Positions 33,512-42,587 of a stretch of DNA of 64,000 nt are shown one piece after another (position 1 is the first letter of the stretch; every line of letters starts with the position of its first letter). The translations under genes were made by a program, and so were the position numbers. The stretch covers positions 310,001-374,000 of the forward strand of contig NZ_QEIG01000008.1 in the NCBI RefSeq assembly GCF_014324365.1, written 5' to 3'. This stretch comes from Algoriphagus sp. AK58. Its GTDB lineage: Bacteria > Bacteroidota > Bacteroidia > Cytophagales > Cyclobacteriaceae. The notes under the pieces are model-generated. The model was not told the DNA's origin. It did no database searches and saw only the letters and a program-made list of their open reading frames with translations.

Positions 33512-36229
33512 ATGAATAAAATTCACCTCGTTTTTAGTACCCTCCTCGCAATTCTGATTTTGAATGGATGCAAGCCAAGCCCTTCGGAAAAGCAAGCGGA
33601 ATCCTCCATCGGTTTTATACTTCAAGAATCTGACTTACCTGATTATGAAAAAGACATTGACCATCGGGGACTGCTGACTGCACTGGACGACCGATACGAT
33701 GAATCCATCCGCACCGGAGAGCATATTTATAACAATATCTGTTTCAACTGCCATGGGAATCCCGAACAAGTAGGGTCGATTCCAACAGCATTCAAATTTT
33801 GGGAAGGTGAATTTAAAGTTGGAAAAGATCCCTATTCAATTTACCAGACACTAACCCGGGGTTATGGCTCGATGCCTCCCCAAGTCAATTTGACCCCCAT
33901 AGAGAAGTATGACATCATCAACTACCTGAGAGAAACCTTCATCAAAGAGAAAAATCCGGGACAGTTTGTTGAAATCGATTCGGCTTACCTAGCCGGTTTG
34001 CCGGAAGGAACTTCCATGGGGCCTGCTCCAAAAGAATTTAAGCCTTGGGCTGAGATGGACTATGGCAATTTTTTAATCAACACCTATGAACTGGTTGGAT
34101 TAAACGCCCCTCCCAGAGAAAGGTCAACTGGCACCGCTCCTTTACCCGATGAAAATCTGGTGAAGCAGAATTTTGCCTACAAAGGAATCGCTGTGAGGCT
34201 GGACCAGGGAGCAGGAGGAGTGGCTGCGGGGAAAGCCTGGATGATGTTTGACCACGACTTGATGCGTGTGGCCGGAGCCTGGACTGGGGAGGGCTTCATT
34301 GATTGGGAAGCGATTCTGTTCAATGGCAAGCATAATATTTCTCCCAGAACGGTCGGAGATCTCCACTTTTCCAACCCCGTGGCTCCTGCTTGGGCGAACC
34401 CCTCTACAGGAAAGTTTGACGATCCCCGCTTCCAGGCACGGGATGGAAGAAAATTTGGCCCTCTCCCTCGGGAATGGGCCCAGTACAAAGGGCTTTATCA
34501 ATTCAGGGACAGGGTGATCATTTCCTACACGGTGGGAAGTGCCAAAGTGCTGGAAACCTTTGGGCTGGAAACTTTGGAAAACCAGCCGATATTCACTCGA
34601 ACCCTCAACATTTCTCCCTCGTCAAAGCCCCTAAAAATGCGAATCGCTCCAAAAGGAACGGCAGTAGCCTTGGTTGGTGAAGGAGTTTCTTTGAAAGAAG
34701 AAGGCGGATTTATCGTAGTGGAAGCCCCGCCTTCTCAAAACATCAAAATCAAAATCCTGATCGGAAAATCCGATATCAAAGGACTGCAGCAGTATGCAAA
34801 AACTTCCAGCCCACCGGAGGCTTTGGATACCATGATCAAAGGAGGCCCATCCAGATATCCTCAACAGCTGACTTCCTCCATTCAAATGGGAGTGCAAGAG
34901 GGCCCTTTCCAAGTAGATATCATGAATCCTCCATTTGACAGTCCTTGGAAAAATCAGTTCCGACTGAGTGGCCTGGATTTCTTTAAAGACACCAACAAAG
35001 GTGTGATCTGCTCTACTGACGGAGATGTGTGGTTGGTGGAGGGATTCACGAAAAACTCCGGGAAACTCACCTGGCAACGTATCGCTTCGGGCTTATTTCA
35101 GCCCTTGGGCATCAAAGTGGTCAATGAGGAAATTTTTGTCACTTGCCGAGATCAACTGGTGAAACTTCACGACTTCAACGGGGACAAGGAAACCGATTTT
35201 TATGAAGCCTTCAACAGTGACCACATGGTCACCGATCACTTCCACGAATTTGCCATGGGGCTTCAGGTCGACAAAGAAGGGAATTTCTACTACGCCAAAA
35301 GTGCCCGACATGCCCGGGAAGCCTTGGTACCCCAGCATGGCACCTTGATCAAAGTCAGCCCTGACGGACAGAAAACAGAAATCGTCGCTACAGGCTTTAG
35401 GGCTGCCAATGGAGTTTGCATCAATCCGGATGGAACCTTCATTGTAACCGACCAAGAAGGGCATTGGAATCCTATGAATCGCATCAATTGGGTCAAAAAA
35501 GGAGGATTTTATGGAAACATGTTTGGCTTTAATCCTCCTAAAGACAGTACGGAGAAGGGCATGGAGCAACCCTTGGTGTGGGTAGAGAGAGACCGGGATC
35601 AGTCCCCATCCGAACTCCTCTGGGTAGACAGCAAAAAGTGGGGCGCACTCAACGGAAAGCTGCTGAATCTCTCCTATGGCTATGGGAAAGTGTTTGTAGT
35701 TCCATTTGAAAAAATCGGCAGTCAGGTACAAGGAGGCATTTTTGAGTTGCCCATCCCGAGATTTTCCACTGGAGTGATGCGGGGCAGATTCAATCCCGGG
35801 GACGGCCAATTGTACCTTTGCGGCTTGTCTGCCTGGGGTTCCACCCAACCCCAATTGGGAGGACTTTATCGAATCCGAAAAGTCGACCAACCTATGGTTA
35901 TCCCAGTAGGGATCGAAGCGACCAACACCGGAATCAAACTGACCTTTACAGACAAACTAAATACAGCAAGTGTTCAGGACACCTCCCATTTTAGGGTAAA
36001 AACGTGGGATTTGCTCCGATCCAGAAAGTATGGTTCCAAGCATTACAACGAGCAGACGCTGCAAGTCACCAAAGCAGAACTGAGTCCGGACAAAAAAACA
36101 ATCAATCTTACCATCCCGAATATCAAGCCAACTTGGGTGATGGAGATCCAATACCAAATCAAGGATGATCGTGGAAATGCAAGGGAAGGATTGGTTCAGA
36201 ACACCATTCATCAGTTGGGAGGAATGTAG
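33512..36229 (+). CDS. Large lipoprotein with N-terminal cytochrome c and PVC-type beta-propeller-like region
   Basis: 905 residues. Lipobox L-N-G-C with Cys20 anchors it. A class I cytochrome c domain spans about 60-145: heme-binding C77-x-x-C80-H81 and a likely axial Met121 in G-S-M-P-P. A middle region (about 190-500) resembles the unnamed domain found with heme proteins in Planctomycetes and Bacteroidota sugar loci. Then a six-bladed NHL/PQQ-like propeller (about 520-790) and a small beta-sandwich C-terminus. It may oxidise a sugar at the cell surface and pass electrons to the cytochrome, but no activity is proven. It closes the SusC-SusD-sulfatase unit and is followed by a terminator. 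Confidence 0.85.
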   Translation: MNKIHLVFSTLLAILILNGCKPSPSEKQAESSIGFILQESDLPDYEKDIDHRGLLTALDDRYDESIRTGEHIYNNICFNCHGNPEQVGSIPTAFKFWEGEFKVGKDPYSIYQTLTRGYGSMPPQVNLTPIEKYDIINYLRETFIKEKNPGQFVEIDSAYLAGLPEGTSMGPAPKEFKPWAEMDYGNFLINTYELVGLNAPPRERSTGTAPLPDENLVKQNFAYKGIAVRLDQGAGGVAAGKAWMMFDHDLMRVAGAWTGEGFIDWEAILFNGKHNISPRTVGDLHFSNPVAPAWANPSTGKFDDPRFQARDGRKFGPLPREWAQYKGLYQFRDRVIISYTVGSAKVLETFGLETLENQPIFTRTLNISPSSKPLKMRIAPKGTAVALVGEGVSLKEEGGFIVVEAPPSQNIKIKILIGKSDIKGLQQYAKTSSPPEALDTMIKGGPSRYPQQLTSSIQMGVQEGPFQVDIMNPPFDSPWKNQFRLSGLDFFKDTNKGVICSTDGDVWLVEGFTKNSGKLTWQRIASGLFQPLGIKVVNEEIFVTCRDQLVKLHDFNGDKETDFYEAFNSDHMVTDHFHEFAMGLQVDKEGNFYYAKSARHAREALVPQHGTLIKVSPDGQKTEIVATGFRAANGVCINPDGTFIVTDQEGHWNPMNRINWVKKGGFYGNMFGFNPPKDSTEKGMEQPLVWVERDRDQSPSELLWVDSKKWGALNGKLLNLSYGYGKVFVVPFEKIGSQVQGGIFELPIPRFSTGVMRGRFNPGDGQLYLCGLSAWGSTQPQLGGLYRIRKVDQPMVIPVGIEATNTGIKLTFTDKLNTASVQDTSHFRVKTWDLLRSRKYGSKHYNEQTLQVTKAELSPDKKTINLTIPNIKPTWVMEIQYQIKDDRGNAREGLVQNTIHQLGGM

Positions 36230-36288
36230 CAAAGCGGACCGAAAAATTTGGAAAAAATAAAAATAGATAGATCGGGTAATTGAAAATC

Positions 36289-36319
36289 AGGCTGCTCCTT
36301 GGGCAGCCTAATTTTATTT
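36289..36319 (+). terminator. Intrinsic terminator closing the sulfatase locus
   Basis: Stem AGGCTGC/GCAGCCT (36289-36295, 36303-36309) with a 7-nt loop, followed by AATTTTATTTT. Confidence 0.75.
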
Positions 36320-36409
36320 TAAACAGGATGTAGATTTAGACCATTTCCGAAAGGAGACTTCCATTTACCTAGGGTAACGATCAAAAAATGATCGAGAATG
36401 TTAAGATCC

Positions 36410-37978
36410 TCAGCAGCTTTTATAAAACTGCTTTTGTCCCAACTTCAGCTCAATCTCTTTGGCTGCTTTGGTAATAGAAAGACCTCCCAGATTGGTACAT
36501 CTCAATGTATTGGGAATACTTTTCCCCACTTCATACATGGTCTCAATCACCTGATCAAGTGGAATCAAATGATCGTAATCGGCCAAAGCCATATTGGCAC
36601 AGGAGAGGGCATTGGAGGCGGCCATTACGTTACGATTGAGGCATGGTGCTTCCACCCGGTTTCCTATCGGATCGCAGATCATTCCCAAAGAACTCTGCAA
36701 CGCCATAGAAGCAGCGGAGATGCTTTGGTTTAAGTTGCCTCCAGCCAGGTGTACTATCGCCGCTGCGGCCATGGTTGCCCCGGAACCGCATTCTGCTTGG
36801 CAGCCTCCGACCTCCGCAGCAAAAGTGGAATGGGCTGCTATGAACACTCCGATCAAGCCTGCTATGAGTAAGGCTTTATTTGTTTCTTCATCCGAAAGCC
36901 CCAAAGAATCCGCCACACCCAAAACGGCACCGGGCATTGCCCCGCACGATCCAGCCGTAGGGGCGGCGACTATTACACCCATGGAGCTTTTCACCTCCAT
37001 GATGGCTGAAACATACATGATGATCCTGTTCAAGACATCCCCATCTACTAACTTCCTTTCCTCCATCATCGATTTGAATTTCACAGACTGTGGGCCAAGA
37101 ATTCGGTCCTCGAATTTCGTTCCCTTCAAGCCTGTCTCCACTGCATTCTTCAGGATAAGCCGGATGTCGTTCATTTTGGTCAACACCTCCTCTTCCGAAA
37201 TATTGCCACGCATGCTTTCATACCTTGCCGCGAGTTGCCAAAGGCTGAGGTTCTTGCCTTCATTGTAGGCAAACATTTCATCGCAGGTGATAAAAGGAAC
37301 GCTGGTGTTTTTCCTAGTGAGTACCGGTAAAACAGGTTTCACTTGTTTAATAGAAATGACGCCGTCTATTGCTTTCAATTCTTCCAGGTAGGCTTCATCC
37401 AGAAAAGCCTGAGATTTCAAAATCAGGATTCCCTTTTCATTTGCATGAACTTCCAGGTCCTCCGGCAGCTTTGCCTCACTGAGGTACGCATTAAGCTTTT
37501 GAGAATCTGAAGAATAGACTAGCGTCAAAAAGCAGTCTCCTGCCAAGGATACCTTCACTCCATCAATTTCCAATACCTCAATCATTCCGCCTCCGGTGGA
37601 AATGGCAATGACCTGATGGGTTTCCCAAGGATTACGAAGGGTGATTTGATAGGTATTCGGGTGTTTTTCATTCAATTCCTTGATGGTAATGGTAGCCCTG
37701 ATTCCCGCGGCACCCAGATGCATTTCAGAATCGACCAATCGTTCATCATAAGCCTCCCAACCCAAAAATCCCCCAAACAAACCCATATCCGATCCTTGGT
37801 CCTTGTGCGTAGTGGCCAAGGAACCCTCCGGATCAAAATCGATCCCAATGTCAGAAATACGACCATCCATTAGGTCATGGCAAATTCTCCCGATTCTCAA
37901 TGATGCAGCGCAGTGGGAGCTGGATGGACCTCTCATCACAGGGCCGATCACGTCGTTAAAAATGCTAGGGTAAGTCAT
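36410..37978 (-). CDS. sdaA: L-serine ammonia-lyase, iron-sulfur-dependent, single-chain
   Basis: 522 residues. The N-terminal beta domain starts G-P-S-S-S-H with the conserved His and Ser, and G-S-L-A-T-T-H-K-D is typical. The alpha domain carries S-C-G-A-M-P-G, G-G-C-Q-A-E-C-G and C-D-P-I-G-N-R-V-E-A-P-C, whose cysteines bind the 4Fe-4S cluster that activates serine. The enzyme converts L-serine to pyruvate and ammonia. It is longer than the usual 455 residues, with an extra segment in the middle (about 110-260) between the domains. It is divergent from the AraC gene. Confidence 0.95.
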   Translation of the reverse strand: MTYPSIFNDVIGPVMRGPSSSHCAASLRIGRICHDLMDGRISDIGIDFDPEGSLATTHKDQGSDMGLFGGFLGWEAYDERLVDSEMHLGAAGIRATITIKELNEKHPNTYQITLRNPWETHQVIAISTGGGMIEVLEIDGVKVSLAGDCFLTLVYSSDSQKLNAYLSEAKLPEDLEVHANEKGILILKSQAFLDEAYLEELKAIDGVISIKQVKPVLPVLTRKNTSVPFITCDEMFAYNEGKNLSLWQLAARYESMRGNISEEEVLTKMNDIRLILKNAVETGLKGTKFEDRILGPQSVKFKSMMEERKLVDGDVLNRIIMYVSAIMEVKSSMGVIVAAPTAGSCGAMPGAVLGVADSLGLSDEETNKALLIAGLIGVFIAAHSTFAAEVGGCQAECGSGATMAAAAIVHLAGGNLNQSISAASMALQSSLGMICDPIGNRVEAPCLNRNVMAASNALSCANMALADYDHLIPLDQVIETMYEVGKSIPNTLRCTNLGGLSITKAAKEIELKLGQKQFYKSC

Positions 37979-38116
37979 ACTTCATTTGGATATGGTACAT
38001 GTTTAAAGGTAGGCAGATTCTTATCTGAGGTATTGTGGAATTTTATCCAATTTATATACTATTTTAACATTTGCTCTTTTTACGAATCTCACAAATTGCT
38101 TAATACCGGTCAGAAT

Positions 38117-38142
38117 GATAATTTAAGAATACATTATCTTAA
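38117..38142. promoter_or_regulatory. Nested inverted repeats between sdaA and the AraC gene
   Basis: GATAAT (38117-38122)/ATTATC (38133-38138) and TTAAGA (38123-38128)/TCTTAA (38137-38142) overlap each other, 31 bp before the AraC start and in the shared divergent region. A candidate operator of the adjacent AraC-family regulator. Confidence 0.4.
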
Positions 38143-38172
38143 CTATCCCCGCACTATCAATTCTTTTATGTT

Positions 38173-39048
38173 ATGCATCCGCTCCATTTTAAAGTACCTC
38201 GACAAAAGGAAGAAACCATTAGAGTAGAATGTTGGGACCTTGAAAATTTCTTCGAGCCCATTCACTTTCACGAGGAGTTCCAAATCACCTTGATCCTAGA
38301 AGGAGGGGGATCCCTATTTGTCTCAGACAGTGTGATAAACTTCAAGAAAGGAGAGATTTTTCTCTTCGGAAAAAACCTGCCTCATGTATTCCGAAACAGT
38401 GAAAATGATTATCAAAACAACGGACAGAAAAAAGCCCGGGCAATTTCAATTTTTTTTAATCAGGATGTGATCAACAATTCTTTGGGAGATATTCCAGAAG
38501 CATTTGCCATACGGAAATTGATTGATGGAGCAGTCTATGGAATCCGGGTATCCACAAGTATACAAGACAAAATAAGTCCACTCTTGATGAAATTGCCGGA
38601 GAAAAACACCTTCGAAAAATTTCTCTCCATTCTGGACATCCTCAATTGCATCTCCAAAGACAACCAACTTGACTTTATTTCTTGTTTGGGAATTCCAATC
38701 CACACCGTCCGGGAAAACATTCCGAAAATCAACATGGTATTTGATTTTATCCGGACAAACTATTCTGAAAAAATCACTTTACAGCAGGTAGCAGATTTGG
38801 TGAATATGACTCCCACAGCTTTTTGCAGATTTTTCAAGTATAAAAGCCAAAAAACATTCTCCAGGTTTCTGATAGAAGTCAGAATAGCCAACGCATGCAG
38901 GTTAATTTCAGAGCAAGACTACAACACCTCAGAATGTTGCTATAGTTGCGGATATAATAACCTCTCCAACTTTCATAAGCATTTTAAAAGTGTCACCGGA
39001 ATGACTCCTTTAGAATTCCGAAAGAACATTCTTCTTGCGTCAAATTGA
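38173..39048 (+). CDS. AraC-family transcriptional regulator with cupin sensor domain
   Basis: 291 residues. An N-terminal cupin (about 15-85, H-F-H-E-E-F-Q-I-T and L-P-H-V-F) is followed by a linker. The AraC DNA-binding pair fills about 190-285: I-T-L-Q-Q-V-A-D-L-V-N-M-T-P-T-A-F-C-R-F-F for the first helix-turn-helix and Y-N-T-S-E-C-C-Y-S-C-G-Y-N-N-L-S-N-F-H for the second, ending M-T-P-L-E-F-R. It likely controls sdaA, divergent from it, and/or the DPP-IV-like operon that begins 216 bp downstream. The ligand is unknown. Confidence 0.92.
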   Translation: MHPLHFKVPRQKEETIRVECWDLENFFEPIHFHEEFQITLILEGGGSLFVSDSVINFKKGEIFLFGKNLPHVFRNSENDYQNNGQKKARAISIFFNQDVINNSLGDIPEAFAIRKLIDGAVYGIRVSTSIQDKISPLLMKLPEKNTFEKFLSILDILNCISKDNQLDFISCLGIPIHTVRENIPKINMVFDFIRTNYSEKITLQQVADLVNMTPTAFCRFFKYKSQKTFSRFLIEVRIANACRLISEQDYNTSECCYSCGYNNLSNFHKHFKSVTGMTPLEFRKNILLASN

Positions 39049-39264
39049 GTTTAAGAATAGATAGAATCTTCTTTGGGGATAGAATTATATTACTTACTCT
39101 TTTGTGAGTATCGCTCTCTTTTTGTATTTCAAAAAAATCATCATCAGTTAAAATACCACACCTTTTAGGTAAAATTTTACAGTAATACTTTATCTCGCCA
39201 AGTTAACTTTATCAGAAAGGATCAACGGGACAAAGCCCTGATTAATCCAAAAAACAATGCTAAA

Positions 39265-41508
39265 ATGACCCATTTAGAAAGATTTAAACCTTTACTTACA
39301 CTCTTCCTCGTTCTCATTTTTGGCGGCCAAGTTTACTCTCAAACAAAACTTACCCTCGAAGCTACCTACCGTGACGGAGTTTACAGACAAAACCGATTTG
39401 GACCAATCAGGTGGATGGAAGATGGATTGGGTTACTCAAGCATTGAAAAAAGCAATCAATCCGAAGGGGATGATATTGTAAGGTATGAGGCCTTGTCCGG
39501 AAAACGTTCGGTGTTGATCTCTGCTAAAGAACTGATTCCGACTGATAGCCAATCACCCTTGACTATCTCGGATTATCACTGGTCAGAGGACAACAGCAAG
39601 CTGTTGATTTTTACCAATACCCGAAAAGTATGGCGCTACCATACCCGAGGAGATTATTGGGTGTTGGATTTAAAAACCAGGAAACTCAGCCAACTGGGCA
39701 AAGGAATTCCAGCCACCACCTTGATGTTTGCCAAATTTTCTCCTGATGCCACAAGGGTAGCTTATGTTAGCGAAAACAACATATTTGTGGAATCCCTCGA
39801 ATCGGGAAAAATCACCCAAATCACCACTGATGGCGACAAAGACATCATCAACGGTACCTTCGACTGGGTCTATGAGGAAGAGTTGGATTGCAGAGATGGG
39901 TTTAGATGGAGTCCGGATGGGAAAAACATCGCCTACTGGCAGTCTGACACCAAAGGTGTAGGCACCTTTTATTTGATCAACAACCTCGACTCCATCTATT
40001 CAAAACCTATTCCTCTGCCCTATCCTAAAGTCGGACAAACTCTTTCTGCAGTAAAAATCGGTGTAGTCTCCAGCGAAGGCGGTGAGACCAAATGGTTTGA
40101 TTTCCCAGGTGATCCGCGAAACAATTACCTGGCAAGGATGGATTTTATCCCCAATTCTCAGGAAGTGATGGTGCAGCAGCTGAATCGTCCCCAAAACCAA
40201 AACACGGTCTGGGTTGGCAATATCCAAACCCTGTCCTTGTCCAAAATCCTGGTCGAAAAAGATGCTGCCTTTCTGGATGTACATGACAATATCCGATGGT
40301 TGGATGGGGAGAAATTTTTCACCTGGACCAGTGAACGGGACGGTTGGATGCATTTGTACAAAGTCTCCAGAGACGGGAAAACAGCAGAATTGGTAACAGA
40401 GGGGGAGTTTGATGTAGAGCGAATCAGCCATATCGACCCCGCGAGTGGTTTTGTCTACTACATTGCCTCTCCTGAAAACTTTACCCAACGCTACCTCTAT
40501 CGCAGCTCACTGAACAAAAAAGGAAAAGCAGAACGAATCACTCCAATGAGCCTTTCCGGGCAAAACGGCTATCAGATTTCCACCGATTCAAAATTTGCCA
40601 TACACACGTTTCAAAACACCACAACTCCGCCCGTTTATTCTTTGGTCAGCCTGCCAAAACACGAAACAGTCCGAGTTTTGGAGGATAATCAGGCACTTAA
40701 ATCCAAATATGACGCATTAGGTCTTAACCCCAAGGAGTTTTTCAAAGTGGATATTGGTGATGTAGTTTTGGATGGATGGATGATCAAACCCAAAAATTTT
40801 GATCCCACTAAAAAGTACCCACTTATTGCTTTTGTCTATGGAGAACCTGCAAGTTCTACGGTTCAGGATAATTGGGCAGATGGAGACTTGTGGCACCACT
40901 ATATGGCAGATTTGGGATATGTCATCATCAGCATTGACAACCGAGGCACCAAAACTCCACGAGGCCGGGATTGGCGAAAATCGATCTATGGACAAATCGG
41001 GATCTTAGCCTCCTATGACCAAAAGGCAGCTGTGGAACAAGTCCTGAAAACCTATCCGTTTATTGACCCTTCCCGAGTCGGTTCTTGGGGATGGAGTGGA
41101 GGCGGACAGATGACCTTGAATTTGATGTTCCGTTTTCCGGAGCTTTACAAAGCTGGAATAGCACTAGCCTTTGTTTCTGATCAACGCCTTTATGATGCCA
41201 CCTATCAGGAGCGTTACATGGGTCTATTGAAGGATAATGAAGAAGGGTACATCAAAGGATCTCCGATCTCTTATGCCGAGAATCTACAGGGCGAACTCAT
41301 GATTATCCACGGCACAGCAGATGACAACGTGCATTACCAAAGCTTTGAAATGCTGGTGGATAAACTGATCAAACTCAACAAACAATTTTCCATGATGTCT
41401 TATCCCATGCGGTCCCACAGCATCAACGAACGGGAAAATACCTCACTACACTTAAGGGAAACCATGAAAAACTTCTGGCTGAAAAGTTTACCGCCTGGGG
41501 GAAAGTAA
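39265..41508 (+). CDS. S9-family prolyl peptidase, dipeptidyl-peptidase IV-like
   Basis: 747 residues with a signal peptide (about 10-26, V-Y-S-Q). The first 480 residues form the family beta-propeller, including the D-W-V-Y-E-E-E-L segment that binds the free N-terminus in DPP-IV. Catalytic triad: S611 in G-W-S-G-G-G, D686 in H-G-T-A-D-D-N-V-H, and H718 in S-H-S-I-N. The enzyme should clip X-Pro dipeptides from peptides in the periplasm. It leads a co-oriented group with a DapA-type enzyme and an Xaa-Pro aminopeptidase, which together point to use of proline-rich peptides. Confidence 0.95.
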   Translation: MTHLERFKPLLTLFLVLIFGGQVYSQTKLTLEATYRDGVYRQNRFGPIRWMEDGLGYSSIEKSNQSEGDDIVRYEALSGKRSVLISAKELIPTDSQSPLTISDYHWSEDNSKLLIFTNTRKVWRYHTRGDYWVLDLKTRKLSQLGKGIPATTLMFAKFSPDATRVAYVSENNIFVESLESGKITQITTDGDKDIINGTFDWVYEEELDCRDGFRWSPDGKNIAYWQSDTKGVGTFYLINNLDSIYSKPIPLPYPKVGQTLSAVKIGVVSSEGGETKWFDFPGDPRNNYLARMDFIPNSQEVMVQQLNRPQNQNTVWVGNIQTLSLSKILVEKDAAFLDVHDNIRWLDGEKFFTWTSERDGWMHLYKVSRDGKTAELVTEGEFDVERISHIDPASGFVYYIASPENFTQRYLYRSSLNKKGKAERITPMSLSGQNGYQISTDSKFAIHTFQNTTTPPVYSLVSLPKHETVRVLEDNQALKSKYDALGLNPKEFFKVDIGDVVLDGWMIKPKNFDPTKKYPLIAFVYGEPASSTVQDNWADGDLWHHYMADLGYVIISIDNRGTKTPRGRDWRKSIYGQIGILASYDQKAAVEQVLKTYPFIDPSRVGSWGWSGGGQMTLNLMFRFPELYKAGIALAFVSDQRLYDATYQERYMGLLKDNEEGYIKGSPISYAENLQGELMIIHGTADDNVHYQSFEMLVDKLIKLNKQFSMMSYPMRSHSINERENTSLHLRETMKNFWLKSLPPGGK

Positions 41509-41590
41509 ATTTTTTAAAAAACAGCCCGCAATTCTATGAAAGTTACCAGCTCTAATAAAAACCTAAAATTTTAAACTTAAACGCAGCACT

Positions 41591-42511
41591 ATGATTAATT
41601 GGAAAGGAGTATACCCAGCCATTACCACCAAGTTTACCTCTGATGATCAGCTTGATCTTACTGCTTTCCAATGTAATCTTCGGGTGCAGATGGAGGCCGG
41701 AGTTCATGGAATCATCCTCGGAGGGAGCTTGGGTGAAGCCAGCACATTGACTAATTCAGAAAAGCAGAAATTGATCCAATCCACCTTAGAAGTTGTTGGG
41801 AGAAATATTCCGGTAGTCCTCACGATAGCCGAGCAGTCTACCAAAGGAGCAATTGAGGCAATAACTTCTGCAAATAACAGCGGGATAGAAGGTTTCATGG
41901 TTTTACCCCCAATGCGGTATAAAGCAGATGACCGGGAAACTGTCACTTTTTTTAAAGAAATCGCCAAATCCACTGATCTGCCCATCATGATCTACAACAA
42001 TCCTGTGGATTATAAAATTCTGGTGACCTTGGACATGTTTGAGGAATTGGCGGAGTATAAAAATATCCAGGCAGTCAAAGAATCGACAAGGGATCTTGGA
42101 AATATTACCAAAATGATCAATCGATTTGGCGATCGATTCAAAATCCTATGCGGAGTGGATCCTTTGGCCTATGAAAGCTTGGCACTTGGAGTAGATGGAT
42201 GGGTCGCTGGTTTGGTTTGTGCTTTTCCCCATGAAACAGTTGCCATTTATAACCTCATGCAGGAGGGCCGATTTAAGGAGGCTTTAAAAATTTATCGTTG
42301 GTTCTTTCCTCTTTTGGAATTGGATATTCATCCAAAACTGGTTCAATACATTAAGCTCGCCGAGGTAGCCACCGGATTGGGCACAGAACATGTTCGGGCA
42401 CCTCGACTACCTTTGGTCGGAGAAGAAAGACAAAGGGTATTACAGGTGATCCAAACCTCACTTGCCTCCAGACCCGTCTTACCCACAGTAGAGAAAGTAA
42501 GCATTTATTAA
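41591..42511 (+). CDS. DapA-family (dihydrodipicolinate synthase/N-acetylneuraminate lyase) class I aldolase
   Basis: 306 residues, TIM-barrel length. G-G-S-L-G-E-A-S-T-L-T at about 44-54 is the dicarboxylate-binding loop, Y135 in I-Y-N-N-P is the proton shuttle and K163 in A-V-K-E-S forms the Schiff base. The family includes DapA, sialic acid lyase and pyrroline-4-hydroxy-2-carboxylate deaminase (hydroxyproline catabolism). Its place between two proline-specific peptidases makes the last option worth testing, but no hydroxyproline epimerase or dehydrogenase is nearby, so the substrate is open. Confidence 0.92.
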   Translation: MINWKGVYPAITTKFTSDDQLDLTAFQCNLRVQMEAGVHGIILGGSLGEASTLTNSEKQKLIQSTLEVVGRNIPVVLTIAEQSTKGAIEAITSANNSGIEGFMVLPPMRYKADDRETVTFFKEIAKSTDLPIMIYNNPVDYKILVTLDMFEELAEYKNIQAVKESTRDLGNITKMINRFGDRFKILCGVDPLAYESLALGVDGWVAGLVCAFPHETVAIYNLMQEGRFKEALKIYRWFFPLLELDIHPKLVQYIKLAEVATGLGTEHVRAPRLPLVGEERQRVLQVIQTSLASRPVLPTVEKVSIY

Positions 42512-42587
42512 CTTTAAATCCCTTCTACTTCCAAGGAACAAGACTTCGAAAATTGATCATTAGGCCTTAAATCACGGGATTTCATAA

